Origin: Nephromyces sp. MM_2019
Taxonomy: Eukaryota > Apicomplexa > Aconoidasida > Nephromycida
Assembly: GCA_015657535.1 (NCBI GenBank)
Contig: JADHZB010001840.1
Coordinates: 7,117-32,910 of the forward strand
Length of the DNA stretch: 25,794 nucleotides
Direction of reading: 5' to 3'
The notes beneath the pieces were generated by a model. It had not been told where the DNA came from. It saw only the letters and a list, made by a program, of their open reading frames with translations, and made no database searches. Below, piece after piece: positions 10,479 to 18,939 of this stretch; position 1 is the stretch's first letter; each line of letters begins with the position of its first letter. Made by a program: the position numbers and the translations under genes.

Positions 10479-11491
10479 ATAATAATAATAATTATATATA
10501 TGTGTGTGTATGATTAAATTATAGGATGAACTCTATACGCTCTATACTATATGAAATCCTTATTTCATTATCACCACCTCACCCTGAGCATATCTTGACG
10601 GTAATCACACAATATATTTAAAATAAATATATTGTATTTACACACACTTGATTTAGACATAGTTAAGTTACACTCAATTTACACAATTAAACTTGTCAAT
10701 CATTTATACACACACATAATTTTAGATCATGATAACTATTTCAAGAATTTTCTGTGTGTGTATGCATGCTTATATATATATATATGTTTGTTTATTATAT
10801 ATGTTTTTGTGTATGTGTAATATCTGTTTACGATTTTATATGTGTGTGTAAATAATATGTGTGTGTAAATAATATGTGTGTGTAAATAATATGTGTGTGT
10901 AAATAATATGTGGGTGTGAATAATATGTGTGTGTGTTTATAATATGTGTGTTTGTTTATAATATGTGTGTGTGTTTATAATATGTGTGTGTTTATAATAT
11001 GTGTGTGTTTATAATATGTGTGTGTGAATAATATGTGTGTGTGTTTATAATATGTGTGTGTGTTTATAATATGTGTGTGTGTTTATAATATGTGTGTGTG
11101 AATAATATGTGTGTGTGTTTATAATATGTGTGTGTGTTTATAATATGTGTGTGAATTATATGTGTGTGTGTTTATAATAAATAAATTCATTATATAATTT
11201 TGGTTCACACTGTTAGGAATTATTAGCATTTCTTAAGGATATAAATAACCAAGACATAGAGTACCAAATGAAATTAGTTGATCTCTTTGCAACAATAGTA
11301 AGTAGCATTAATTTACACATATTTTCATATAATAATACACACTGTGTGTGTGTAAATGTATTTTATAATAATAATAGAGTCAAGAAATGTGTATTGGTTT
11401 CTACCCTATTATCCACCTCGAAAAATTATGTTTCCAAGCCTTGGTGTTGGTACAAAATGTAACGAAAACACACAACCTTGTGTGTGGGTAA
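6973..11491 (+). CDS. Highly divergent replication factor C small subunit (RFC3/RFC5-type clamp-loader subunit), 12 exons
   Basis: Twelve exons join in phase to 387 residues: 6973-7221, 7397-7425, 7478-7551, 7778-7882, 8380-8492, 8718-8780, 9076-9138, 9619-9713, 10000-10101, 10525-10600, 11217-11297 and 11378-11491. RFC loads the PCNA sliding clamp in the nucleus. Colinear resemblance to RFC3/RFC5 runs throughout: LIFYGPPQ (53-60) at the Walker A position; KCFVLFDFDYLSKEIQQ (152-168) at the Walker B 'lTeVdkLTkdAQ' region; IFIISDELSKIITPLKHMSC (sensor 1 and SRC region); YEILISLSPP; and GFYPIIHLEKLCFQAL at the C-terminal 'KAIyHLEaFvAkfM' segment. Length is close to the usual 330-360. Oddly, the P-loop Gly-Lys-Ser/Thr, the acidic Walker B pair and the SRC arginine are not recognisable, so it is probably not an active ATPase. 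A VAHTHT tract (20-25) comes from CA repeat. The 29-bp exon 2 is the least certain part. The gene converges on PSMB4. Confidence 0.75.
8217..8310. repeat. TG tract in intron 4 of the RFC-like gene
   Basis: An interrupted (TG)n tract with TATG, TCTG and GCG interruptions lies between the exons at 7778-7882 and 8380-8492. It is followed at 8330-8350 by TA repeats before the acceptor. Confidence 0.9.
8515..8676. repeat. Tandem GAGTCTATTTATGTGTGTG units in intron 5 of the RFC-like gene
   Basis: About six copies of a 20-28 bp unit have the invariant core CTATTTATGTGTGTG, preceded by GAGT in most copies. Copy length varies through the number of TG dinucleotides. It starts directly after a TA tract close to the donor side of the intron. 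Confidence 0.85.
8911..8948. repeat. (TA)n microsatellite
   Basis: A perfect TA run of about 19 repeats follows an AAATA cluster, inside intron 6 of the RFC-like gene. Confidence 0.9.
9200..9395. repeat. TG-based higher-order repeat in intron 7 of the RFC-like gene
   Basis: From about 9295 to 9390 an 18-bp unit of the form TGTGTGTYTGTGTGTGTA repeats with Y alternating between T and C. This gives a 36-bp higher-order period. Upstream (9200-9290) the same TG sequence carries repeated GCGTGTACGTATG blocks. Confidence 0.85.
10838..11178. repeat. About 17-bp tandem repeat in intron 10 of the RFC-like gene
   Basis: Roughly 20 units of TGTGTGTGTTTATAATA or the variant TGTGTGTGTAAATAATA / GTGTGAATAATA occupy most of the intron between 10600 and 11217. 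The AAATAATA variant is clustered at the 5' end (10846-10910), while the TTTATAATA and GAATAATA variants alternate in the rest, consistent with segmental duplication of groups of units. Confidence 0.9.
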
Positions 11492-11699
11492 TTTTTTAAA
11501 CATACACACACAAGAAATATTACACACTTTTATTATCACACATACACATAAAATATTACATACACACACACACAAGATATATTACACAATTCTATTATCA
11601 TACAGAGATATTACACACTTTTATTATCACACACACATATAAGATATTACATGCACACACACAGACATACAAGAAATATTACACACTTCTATTATCACA

Positions 11700-11739
<40 letters not shown>

Positions 11740-12072
11740 AATCAAACATCACACACGCACATGCAAAAATTTGCATGCACACACACACAATATATTAGAT
11801 ACACACATCAAACCATACAAAATACAACACACATTACACAGGCATCAATATTACATAAACACACAGCAAACATTACACACACATATGATATAAGCACTTA
11901 AACTATTGTGTGTAACCATTTTTTAACTTATATAACAATTTATATCATAAAGTTAAGTAACATTTTGTGTTAATATTTTCTTCAAATTGAACTGTGTGTA
12001 ATAAAATATATCAATTTGATATATATATATATATATATCAAATATTATTTGTGTGTGTGTATTATTATAAAT
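11492..12072. other. Convergent spacer between RFC-like and PSMB4 genes, CA-rich
   Basis: About 580 bp lie between two convergent stop codons. It holds repeated ACAAGAAATATTACACACTTTTATTATCACACA-like segments (three to four imperfect copies between 11505 and 11700), a (CA)n run at about 11704-11738 and a TA run at 12019-12038. I see no coding exon in it. Confidence 0.6.
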
Positions 12073-12217
12073 TTATAAGAAGTTTGAATTTTCGAAAGAT
12101 TTTGGACTTTTCCACATAGTAAAATTCCTGGAATTTTTTTAAAAATTAAATTAAATTGAAAATGAATATATATATATTTACATATACAAATACACACACA
12201 CACACATAGAATTATAA

Positions 12218-12262
<45 letters not shown>

Positions 12263-14809
12263 ATTATAATCACACACGCACACACACACACACATAGAAA
12301 TATAATCACACACACACACACACACATAGAATTATAATCACACACACACACACACACATAGAATTATAATCACACACACACACACACATATAGAAATATA
12401 ATCACACACACATACATAGAAATATAATCACACACACACACACACACACATAGAAATATAATCACACACACATACATAGAAATATAATCACACACACACA
12501 TAGAAATATAATCACACACACACACATAGAAATATAATCACACACACACACAGGTATATATATATAATTATAATCACACACACACACATAGGTATATATA
12601 TATATAATTATAATCACACACATATATAACTTACCAATTAATAGTTATTGAAACAGGTTCTTCAATGTTCAAACCCTCATTTGTAGCAGTAGCAAAATGA
12701 ATCTGATTATTTAAAACATACACACACATTTACACAAAGTTGATAAAGGGTATATACACACACATATACATACACATTTAGACATCAAGTTGATAAAGGA
12801 TAAACACATACATATATATATATATTGGCCTACTTTATTAGAACATGCCGAGTCTCGTGCGTACATAATTTTCCAAATTTGTATCATTAATTCACGTGCT
12901 TCACTGTCATATATATATATATATATATATATGGGTGTGTGTAGGTGTGTGTATGTATTGTGTGTGTGTATTGTGTGCATTTACTGTGTGTATGTGTATA
13001 GAAAATGTAGTTTACTCACTCTTCGGTCATATCTGTGTGATGATGTCTATATAACATTGTATTACCAAAGTATCGTCCAAGGCCTAGTATATTTATAAAG
13101 TTGACACATAATAAAAATATATTTTTATACACATTTTATATTATATATAAATCACATATGTGTGAGTAGTAAAAATTTTGTGTGTAAATTCTAACCTGTA
13201 CATATATAATTTGCCTCAAAATTAGTTCCATATGAGTCAGTATACCCCAAAAAACTGAAATTGTGTGAATACACAAATTTTGAATTCTATAAATTATAGT
13301 GTATACTATATACCAGTATATACACATACCCAGCTTTCAATCACTACCTCTCCCAAGTCCCCAACACACACATGCACTCTCCCACCCCCTATATATATAC
13401 ATATACCATCCCCATCCTCTACATATACACGCACTATCCCCATCCTCTACATATACACGCACTATCCCCATCCTCTACATATACACACACAATTCCCATC
13501 CTCTACATATACACACACAATTCCCATCCTCTACATATACACACACAATTCCCATCCTCTACATATANNNNNNNNNNNNNNNNNNNNNNNNNNNNNNNNN
13601 NNNNNNNNNNNNNNNNNNNNNNNNNNNNNNNNNNNNNNNNNNNNNNNNNNNNACACACAATTCCCATCCTCTACATATACACACACAATTCCCATCCTCT
13701 ACATATAAACACACAATTCCCATCCTCTACATATACACACACAATTCCCATCCTCTACATATAAACACACAATTCCCATCCTCTACACATCCCATTCTCT
13801 CCTCTACACACACACACCCATATACACCCTTAGACACACTCCCAATCCCATACACACGCCCTTCCACCCCCACCCCCATACACACACCCTTCCACATCCA
13901 CCCCTATACACACACATACACACATCCCCCTTTCTACATACGGTAAGTTATTTTTATAACCCCCAACAACTAATGAGTTTAATAGGGGGTCCATTCGACT
14001 TCGTTTGTAATAAAAAATTCGCGTGGCCACCGACAAAATTTCTGAGGGGTCCATTGTTGTTTGATCTTCGTAACTCCAATCATTTAAAATATATTTGTGC
14101 ATTTCTTCACACACATAATTAAAATCTGATAATTCACCCCCACCAGCCATAAGTGTGTAATCTCCACACTTGGATATACGGGTTATATCATCAAATAATT
14201 GTAATTTCCCATAACTCGCTAAAGAAAAAATAATTAGGGGAAATGATCGTGTGTGTGTGTGTAGATCGGGAGTGGGTTATAGTGTGTGTGTAGATCGGAG
14301 GTGGGGTATAGTGTGTGTGTATAAGGGTGTAGAGAGTATGTATAGAGGGAGGTGAGGTAGAGAAGGTGTGTAGGGGGGTGGCGGGGAGTAAGTAAAGAGT
14401 GTGTAGCGGGGAGTATGTAAAGTGTATGTAGCGGGGAGTATGTAAAGTGTGTGTAGCGGGTAGTATGTTAAGTATGTGTAGTGTGTGTGTAAAGGGATGG
14501 GGTGGGGCAAGGTATAGAGTGTGTGTAAAGAGTGATGCCATTCTTATTATATGTTTCGTTTCATTTAAATATATAATGAAAGAGTGAAATAGAAATATAA
14601 TAAAGGGTGTAAAAGCATGTTTGATTAAACATGTGTGTGGATATAAGTGTGTGAGTGTGTGTATGGGGTGTGTGTGTACCTCTTGTGTCAGTGGTGATCA
14701 TTATACCATCTTTATAAATAAGGGAAATTACTGTGCCACCCGTAACAGTTTGTTGTTGCGACAACTCCTTAGCAGATGTATCTGCTGCTATCCCTAAGTC
14801 TACTACCAT
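12073..14809 (-). CDS. PSMB4: 20S proteasome subunit beta type-4 (beta-7, yeast Pre4), 7 exons
   Basis: Seven minus-strand exons join in phase to 240 residues: 14809-14680, 14218-13942, 13254-13196, 13083-13020, 12903-12834, 12702-12635 and 12127-12073. Beta-7 is a non-catalytic subunit of the 20S proteasome inner ring; its C-terminal tail clasps the opposite ring in yeast. Seen here: QQTVTGGTVISLIYKDGIMI at the mature N-terminus (human VTGTSVLGVKFEGGV), then RISKCGDYTLMAGGGELSDF, YYKRSRMDPLLNSLVVGGY (human YSRRSKMNPLWNTMVIGGY), PFLGYTDSYGTNFEA, GLGRYFGNTMLYR, ARELMIQIWKIMYARDSACS, IHFATATNEGLNIEEP and finally INW plus NFTMWKSPKSFENSNFL (human TNWDIAHMISGFE). The exon 6/7 junction reads TG|GTAAGT, so without splicing a TAA stop follows Trp223 at once. 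Exons carry no Thr-His tracts, although introns 1, 2 and 6 are full of repeats. Intron 2 holds an assembly gap. Confidence 0.9.
12180..12625. repeat. (CA)n-TAGAAATATAATCA compound repeat in intron 6 of PSMB4
   Basis: About 15 units of (CA)5-17 are separated by TAGAATTATAAT or TAGAAATATAAT. The two spacer variants are partly clustered: AATTATAAT at the left and the far right, AAATATAAT in the middle. The last two units carry GGTATATATATATAATTATAAT. The repeat occupies nearly the whole intron between exons 6 and 7. Confidence 0.9.
13402..13790. repeat. 28-bp minisatellite containing an 85-base assembly gap, intron 2 of PSMB4
   Basis: A 28-bp unit with core CCCATCCTCTACATATAC plus ACACACAATT repeats from about 13405 to 13790. 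The first units carry ACGCACTATC in place of ACACACAATT, and two right-hand copies carry ATATAAAC. Bases 13568-13652 are N and sit exactly inside the array, so the copy number is unknown and the gap is most likely unresolved repeat. A C-rich tail (CACCCCCA motifs) continues to about 13940, next to exon 2. Confidence 0.95.
14395..14490. repeat. About 25-bp tandem repeat in intron 1 of PSMB4
   Basis: Three to four copies of GTAGCGGGGAGTATGTAAAG plus TGTGT or TGTAT. The last copy has diverged (GCGGGTAGTATGTTAAG). Upstream at 14250-14310 there are two copies of a GTGTGTGTAGATCGG-G unit. The G-rich + strand corresponds to a C-rich sense strand of the gene. Confidence 0.8.
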
Positions 14810-15137
14810 TGTGTGTGTGTGTATATATATATATATAGCTGAGTAAAAATATGTGTACATATTATATTGATATGTGTAAAGATTAATGATATTTTTGTAA
14901 ATTTTTAAAGTGTGCAAAATATTCTGTGAGAGTTATATATATATTATGTGTGATTAGAAAAATGAATATAGGTGTGTATGAGTATGTGTGAGGTAAACTA
15001 GGTGTGTGTATGAGGTATATTGTATGTGTGTGTGAGGTGTAATGTATGTGTGTGTGAGCTATAATGTATGTGTGTGTGAGGGATAATGTATGAGTGTGTA
15101 AAATACAATGTATGTGTGTGTGAGGTGTAATGTTTAC

Positions 15138-15904
15138 GTATATGAAATAGTGATGAACGTAGTGTTTAAATTTGTGAACAAGCCCGTTTAACTTATTGAT
15201 AGGAAATTTGCTTTCTAGCTGAAAATATAAAAATGTAGAATTTATGAGCACACGGATTGTTTGGGTATGTGTGTGTGTACACGTGTAACTACTTGTGTGT
15301 AACCACTTGTGTTTGTATAAGTGGGTTTTTTTGTGTGTAAATGATTATGCGTGTGTGTATAATTGATTATGTATGTGTATAATTGATTATGTGTGTGTGT
15401 TATTGATTATGTGTGTGTATAAATGATTATTTGTGTGCTTATGCGTGTGTAAATGATTACGTGTGTGCTTATGTGGGTGTAAATGACTATAATATATGTA
15501 TGTAAATGATTGTGTTTTTGTATGTGTGTGTGTGTGTGTGTGTGTAAATGATTGTGTTTATGTATGTGCATGTGTAAATGATTGTGTATACGTGTATAAA
15601 TAAGTTATGTGTTAAAATAAGTTTGTGTAACATCCAATGTATATGAAATTTGTGTGTGAGGCGTAAGTGGCTAAAAAGATATAAACTCGACACATGAAGG
15701 TGAGTAAGTGTGGGTGTGTAGAAAAGAGGTATTTATGTGTAGAATATGCTTTTATGGGTATAATAAGTAATTCTATATGTATACATATATATGTGTATAT
15801 ACATATGTATGTGGGTACATAAAATGTAATAACTTTATTGTGTTGGGAAAATATACAGATAAACTCCCTTTTGAGTGTCAATTATTGTAACAAACCAACT
15901 TACT
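15138..15904 (-). CDS. Unidentified protein, partial minus-strand gene (three to four exons recognisable)
   Basis: A chain of minus-strand exons can be joined in phase. It consists of the end of an exon at 15904 (reading ...ANK, acceptor at 15914-15915 or further upstream), then 15867-15819 (EFICIFSQHNKVITFY), 15670-15632 (PLTPHTQISYTLD) and 15218-15138 (LESKFPINKLNGLVHKF, then KHYVHHYFIY). The joined text has normal composition with alternating hydrophobic residues, like beta-rich sequence. I do not recognise the family. Two endings are possible for the third exon: splicing at GTTACA (used above) or read-through to a stop at 15605. After 15138 the frame also stays open through a Thr-His-rich CA tract to a stop at 14883 that reads ...LTEYFAHFKNLQKYH. 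The start codon was not found; it should lie upstream in the TG-rich region beyond 15915. Confidence 0.4.
15340..15600. repeat. TAAATGATTATGTGTGTG-type tandem repeat
   Basis: About ten degenerate units of 18-30 bp are built from AATGATTATGTGTGTG or AATTGATTATGTGTGTGTA, ending in a (TG)n run at 15519-15544. They lie in a presumed intron of the partial minus-strand gene, between its exons at 15632 and 15218. Confidence 0.8.
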
Positions 15905-15914
15905 TGTTAGCGAC

Positions 15915-17500
15915 TATTAAGAGTATAGAATGCGAAATACACACAAAATGAAGAAATGTATATATATATATATATATATGGGGTGTGTGTGTGTTATAAA
16001 TGTTGTGGGGGTAAATAAATGTTTTGGAATTTATTTTTTAAAATTCATATAATAAGATCATATAAAATATATATATGCATTTGTATTGTGTATATGACAT
16101 TAATTTTAGATATTATGTATAAATATTGCGTGTATGTTTTGTATGTGTCATTTGTGTGTATTTTGTGTGTGTATCTTGTGTATATATATTTATGTGGATA
16201 TATTTTATGTATACTCTGCATGTGTATATATTTTGAGTATGCTTTGTGTGTAAGTTTCGTGTGTATGTACTAATGCATATAGTGTATGCTATAAATCATG
16301 TGCGTAAGCGTGTGTTTATTCGTTTATAATTTTTTGATATATTCTACTTAAAACATACTATACATGTGTAGTATGTGTGTTTGCTATGTGTAATGTATAT
16401 ATATTTCGTGCTTGTTACATATGTTTTATAGATACTTATTTTGCATTGCATATGTGTGTATTGTATGTTTACATGTTACGTGTGAAATAGATGAGAGTAT
16501 GCACATGGTGATGTAACATACTTTGTATGTATTGTGAGTGTGAGTAATGTGTGTGTAAATAAGGCCTGAATTATGGATTAATATGTTAGGTGTGTTTCAC
16601 AATGTGCTATTATTATGTGTTTGAAGATTATGCGTGCGGGTGTGCTTGTGTGTGCGTTTGTGTGTAGCGTGTGTGTGTTAAGTACATTTAGTGTTTTGAT
16701 ATACATATTATGCATGGTATATATTTCATATCGGTACATACAATGCGAGGCTTATATATCTCATATATGTAAAGTATGCGAGTGTGTAGTGTATATAAAT
16801 TTATGTTTGCATGAGTGGAAATGAGCAATGTAAAGTACACATACACACATCTATATATATATATATATATATATATATTATCTCCAAATGGGTGTTTATT
16901 TTGAGTCTTAATAGATTGAAAGTTTTTCAAATTTTTTTTGCAAAGTAATTTGTTTAATAAAAGGCTTTATTTTTTAAATCTCAAGGTTATACACAAGCTT
17001 TATAATTTTTATAGCTAAATTACACATTATTTATTACACAAACGTAGTTATTTTAAACTTTAACTAATTTAAGTTATTTTTTAATTTTTGTTATTGTTAT
17101 ATATATATATTATAATATAGGTATTTATAGCTAATTGTACCCCTCTATATTAATATAAGAATATATATTTAAAATGATTTAAGTAATTTAAGTGAAGCTT
17201 AGGCGAGCTCTTAGTCTAAATTTGTTTAACATGTTGAAATATTTTAATTGTGTATTTTCATAGGTGTATTTTGATTGTGAATTGAAATTCATCGTGTGTA
17301 TGTCAAAGGCAATTGTGTTGTGTTTATTAAGGTAATTGTTTTAACTATACTGTAGTGTTGTGCGTGAAATAAAATTAATTACTACGAGTATTTGAAAGAA
17401 AGGTAATTAGTTATATTGTGTGGAGTCAAGGTTAAGTTATAATGTGAGAAGCCGAGTTTAATTATATTGTGTGTATTGAATTTAATAATTAGAGTGAGTG
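15915..17500. other. Long region without a confident gene
   Basis: The left part (15960-16830) is TG-rich on + and gives Cys/Val/Tyr-rich spurious frames on +. A (TA)n run sits at 16854-16878. On the minus strand, 16990-16870 reads as a plausible but unsupported SLLLNKLLCKKNLKNFQSIK segment. On the + strand, 17264-17331 follows a TTTTCATAG acceptor, reads VYFDCELKFIVCMSKAIVLC and ends at GTAATT. It could be an exon upstream of the one at 17503, but the phases do not fit directly. Bases 16930-17260 are plain AT-rich DNA with no signal I can support. Confidence 0.4.
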
Positions 17501-17502
17501 AG

Positions 17503-17669
17503 TGTGTAATGAGAGCTATTTAAACGGTGTGTCTGTTTATTGGGATGAACTTCAAAATAAATCCAAAAATAAAGATTTACATTTGAATTCATTTTGTAAC
17601 ACAAACAAGGAAGTTATACCCACCGTACCCTATATACACAGCATACACGCATACCCTAAAGACACTTGA
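17503..17669 (+). CDS. Possible last exon of an unidentified + strand gene
   Basis: After an AG at 17501-17502, an open frame reads NESYLNGVSVYWDELQNKSK, continues NKDLHLNSFCNTNKEVIP and ends IHAYPKDT-stop at 17667-17669. Composition is protein-like and without CA-tract residues. No domain is recognisable. The upstream exon is not established; a candidate at 17264-17331 is out of phase unless another small exon lies between. It would converge on the minus-strand reading frame ending at 17692, only 22 bp away. Confidence 0.35.
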
Positions 17670-17691
17670 CAAATACTACAAACAAAAACAT

Positions 17692-17955
17692 TTAGGGAAT
17701 AGTTTTATTACAATAACGACTGGCTGCACTCTTTGAACTCCAACACCAAAATAGGCCTTCATTTCCATATAAACGACCAGCCCCCCACCCTAGATCAAAT
17801 TTTAGTAAATCTGTACCCGTTTGGCCCGATGTGTAAATTTCACAACAATAACAGGGAATCCAACCGGAGAATTTTAAATTACCCGGTGGGGGTGAATTTT
17901 TATATAACGAAGGTACCAATAAGTAAATGAATAACAATACCCAAATTAGAATCTA
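17692..17955 (-). CDS. Unidentified Cys/Trp-rich protein exon with hydrophobic N-terminus
   Basis: The open minus frame begins after a TATCTAG acceptor (AG at 17956-17957) and reads ILIWVLLFIYLLVPSLYKNS, a signal-peptide or membrane-anchor-like stretch. It continues SPPPGNLKFSGWIPCYCCE, then GQTGTDLLKFDLGWGAGRLY, and ends FWCWSSKSAASRYCNKTIP-stop at 17692. About 87 residues are encoded, with five Cys and four Trp in the last 60. Of the frames compared by eye over this block, this one has the fewest G/C third positions, matching the other genes here. No ATG is present, so a short first exon must exist if this is real. A secreted or surface role is inference. An alternative minus frame with a short intron (donor about 17819) ends ...IKLFPKCFCL at 17676. 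Confidence 0.45.
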
Positions 17956-17956
17956 G

Positions 17957-18275
17957 ATACATTCAAGTACACAAAATTTGGTTAAAATTTGTTCATGTGT
18001 TATGTGGGAATAGCTATATGAGTATGTGTATGTATATATCACATAAGTGAGTGCTTATTATATGGGTGGGTTTATATAACGTGTGTGTGTATTACCGACA
18101 TACTTTACCCGGACTGGCACATACATTTTGCACACCAATTTATACATAAATGTAACTAGTATAAAGCATTTTTATAGGCAAATTTAGGTATATATTACAC
18201 CCAAGTTTACAGAGCAACAAAACTTACAAACTTTTTTAATATATATAACTATTACATTTATTTTACACATTTAAT
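17957..18275. other. Intergenic, no gene seen
   Basis: About 320 bp of AT-rich DNA with a short TGTATATATCACATAAGTGAGTG stretch broken by other sequence. The first exon of the Cys/Trp-rich minus-strand frame should lie here or just to the right, but I could not identify it. Confidence 0.4.
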
Positions 18276-18460
18276 TCAAACTCTTACCAAACTAACTATA
18301 CATGTGCCTCTAACTATCCACTCCCTCTTGGACATTTTACATTTTGGACGACCTTCCTTTTCAAAAAATTTTTTAAATGCGTAAATAAATTTTCCTTTTT
18401 TCCCAGTTGCAGTTTTTCTCTTTACAAGTTCGACCAAACGTTTATCCAACCCTTGTTTTT
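18276..18460 (-). CDS. Basic C-terminal exon of an unidentified protein
   Basis: After a TATATAG acceptor (AG at 18461-18462), 60 residues are encoded on the minus strand up to a stop at 18276. They begin with KQGLDKRLVELVKRKTATGK, continue KKGKFIYAFKKFFEKEGRPK and end CKMSKREWIVRGTCIVSLVRV. It is strongly basic with normal codon use. The acceptor needs a phase-1 upstream exon. A protein-like segment at about 18737-18690 on the same strand (ADFEYVLAYYDQTHH) is the nearest candidate but has no donor in the right phase. A GTAAGA donor-like site near the end could also move the C-terminus. The family is not recognised; a nucleic-acid-binding role would be a guess from charge alone. Confidence 0.5.
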
Positions 18461-18939
18461 CTATATATATATGTATGTGTGTGGTGTATGCATTCGGGTG
18501 TGTGTAGATTATATGTTTGTGTGGTGTATGCATTCGGGTGTATGTAGATTATATGTTTGTGTGGTATGTGCATATTGTACGTGTAGATGTGTCTGTGGGG
18601 TATGCATGCGAGTGTGAGTTGAAATGTGTGTGTGATAGTGCGTACACGTGTGTGTGTGTGAAATATGTGTGTAATGCCTGTGATGTGTTTGGTCATAATA
18701 AGCAAGGACGTATTCAAAGTCTGCGTAGGTACTTGTGATGTGTAAATTTATATTTTAAATGGTAACAATTTTCTAGTATATAGTCATTGATTTAGGTTTA
18801 AGAATTATCTAGCATTTTTGAAATAAAATAGTTACATTTCTAGGTGTGTTGAATTAAAATATGTATAAATGAGTTGGTCCAAAATGCTAGTATTTGTGAA
18901 TACGTAAATTGTATAGTGTTTGTATGTGTAACAAATTTT
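18461..18939. other. Gap between the basic exon and the ROM4-like gene, with a 40-bp tandem repeat
   Basis: Bases 18481-18570 hold about 2.3 copies of a 40-bp unit with core GGTGTATGCATTCGGGTG, followed by TG-rich DNA to 18670. At 18670-18737 both strands look coding-like: + reads GHNKQGRIQSLRRYL-stop and - reads ADFEYVLAYYDQTHH. I cannot decide between them. Bases 18740-18939 are AT-rich and are the presumed 3' flank of the rhomboid gene. Confidence 0.5.

Noticed and set aside
13265..13946. Open frames with repeated HPLHIHTQFPSSTY-like text across the N gap
   Set aside because: Translation of the 28-bp minisatellite within PSMB4 intron 2, on the strand opposite the gene.
16019..16824. Plus-strand Cys/Val/Tyr-rich frames that look like membrane proteins
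   Set aside because: Dominated by TGT/GTA/TAT codons from degenerate TG/TA repeat; no splice-consistent model and no normal-composition segment.
17733..17930. Plus-strand frame NSNTKIGLHFHINDQ... opposite the Cys/Trp-rich frame
   Set aside because: Its third codon positions are strongly G/C-rich, opposite to every confident gene in the window, as expected for an antisense shadow.
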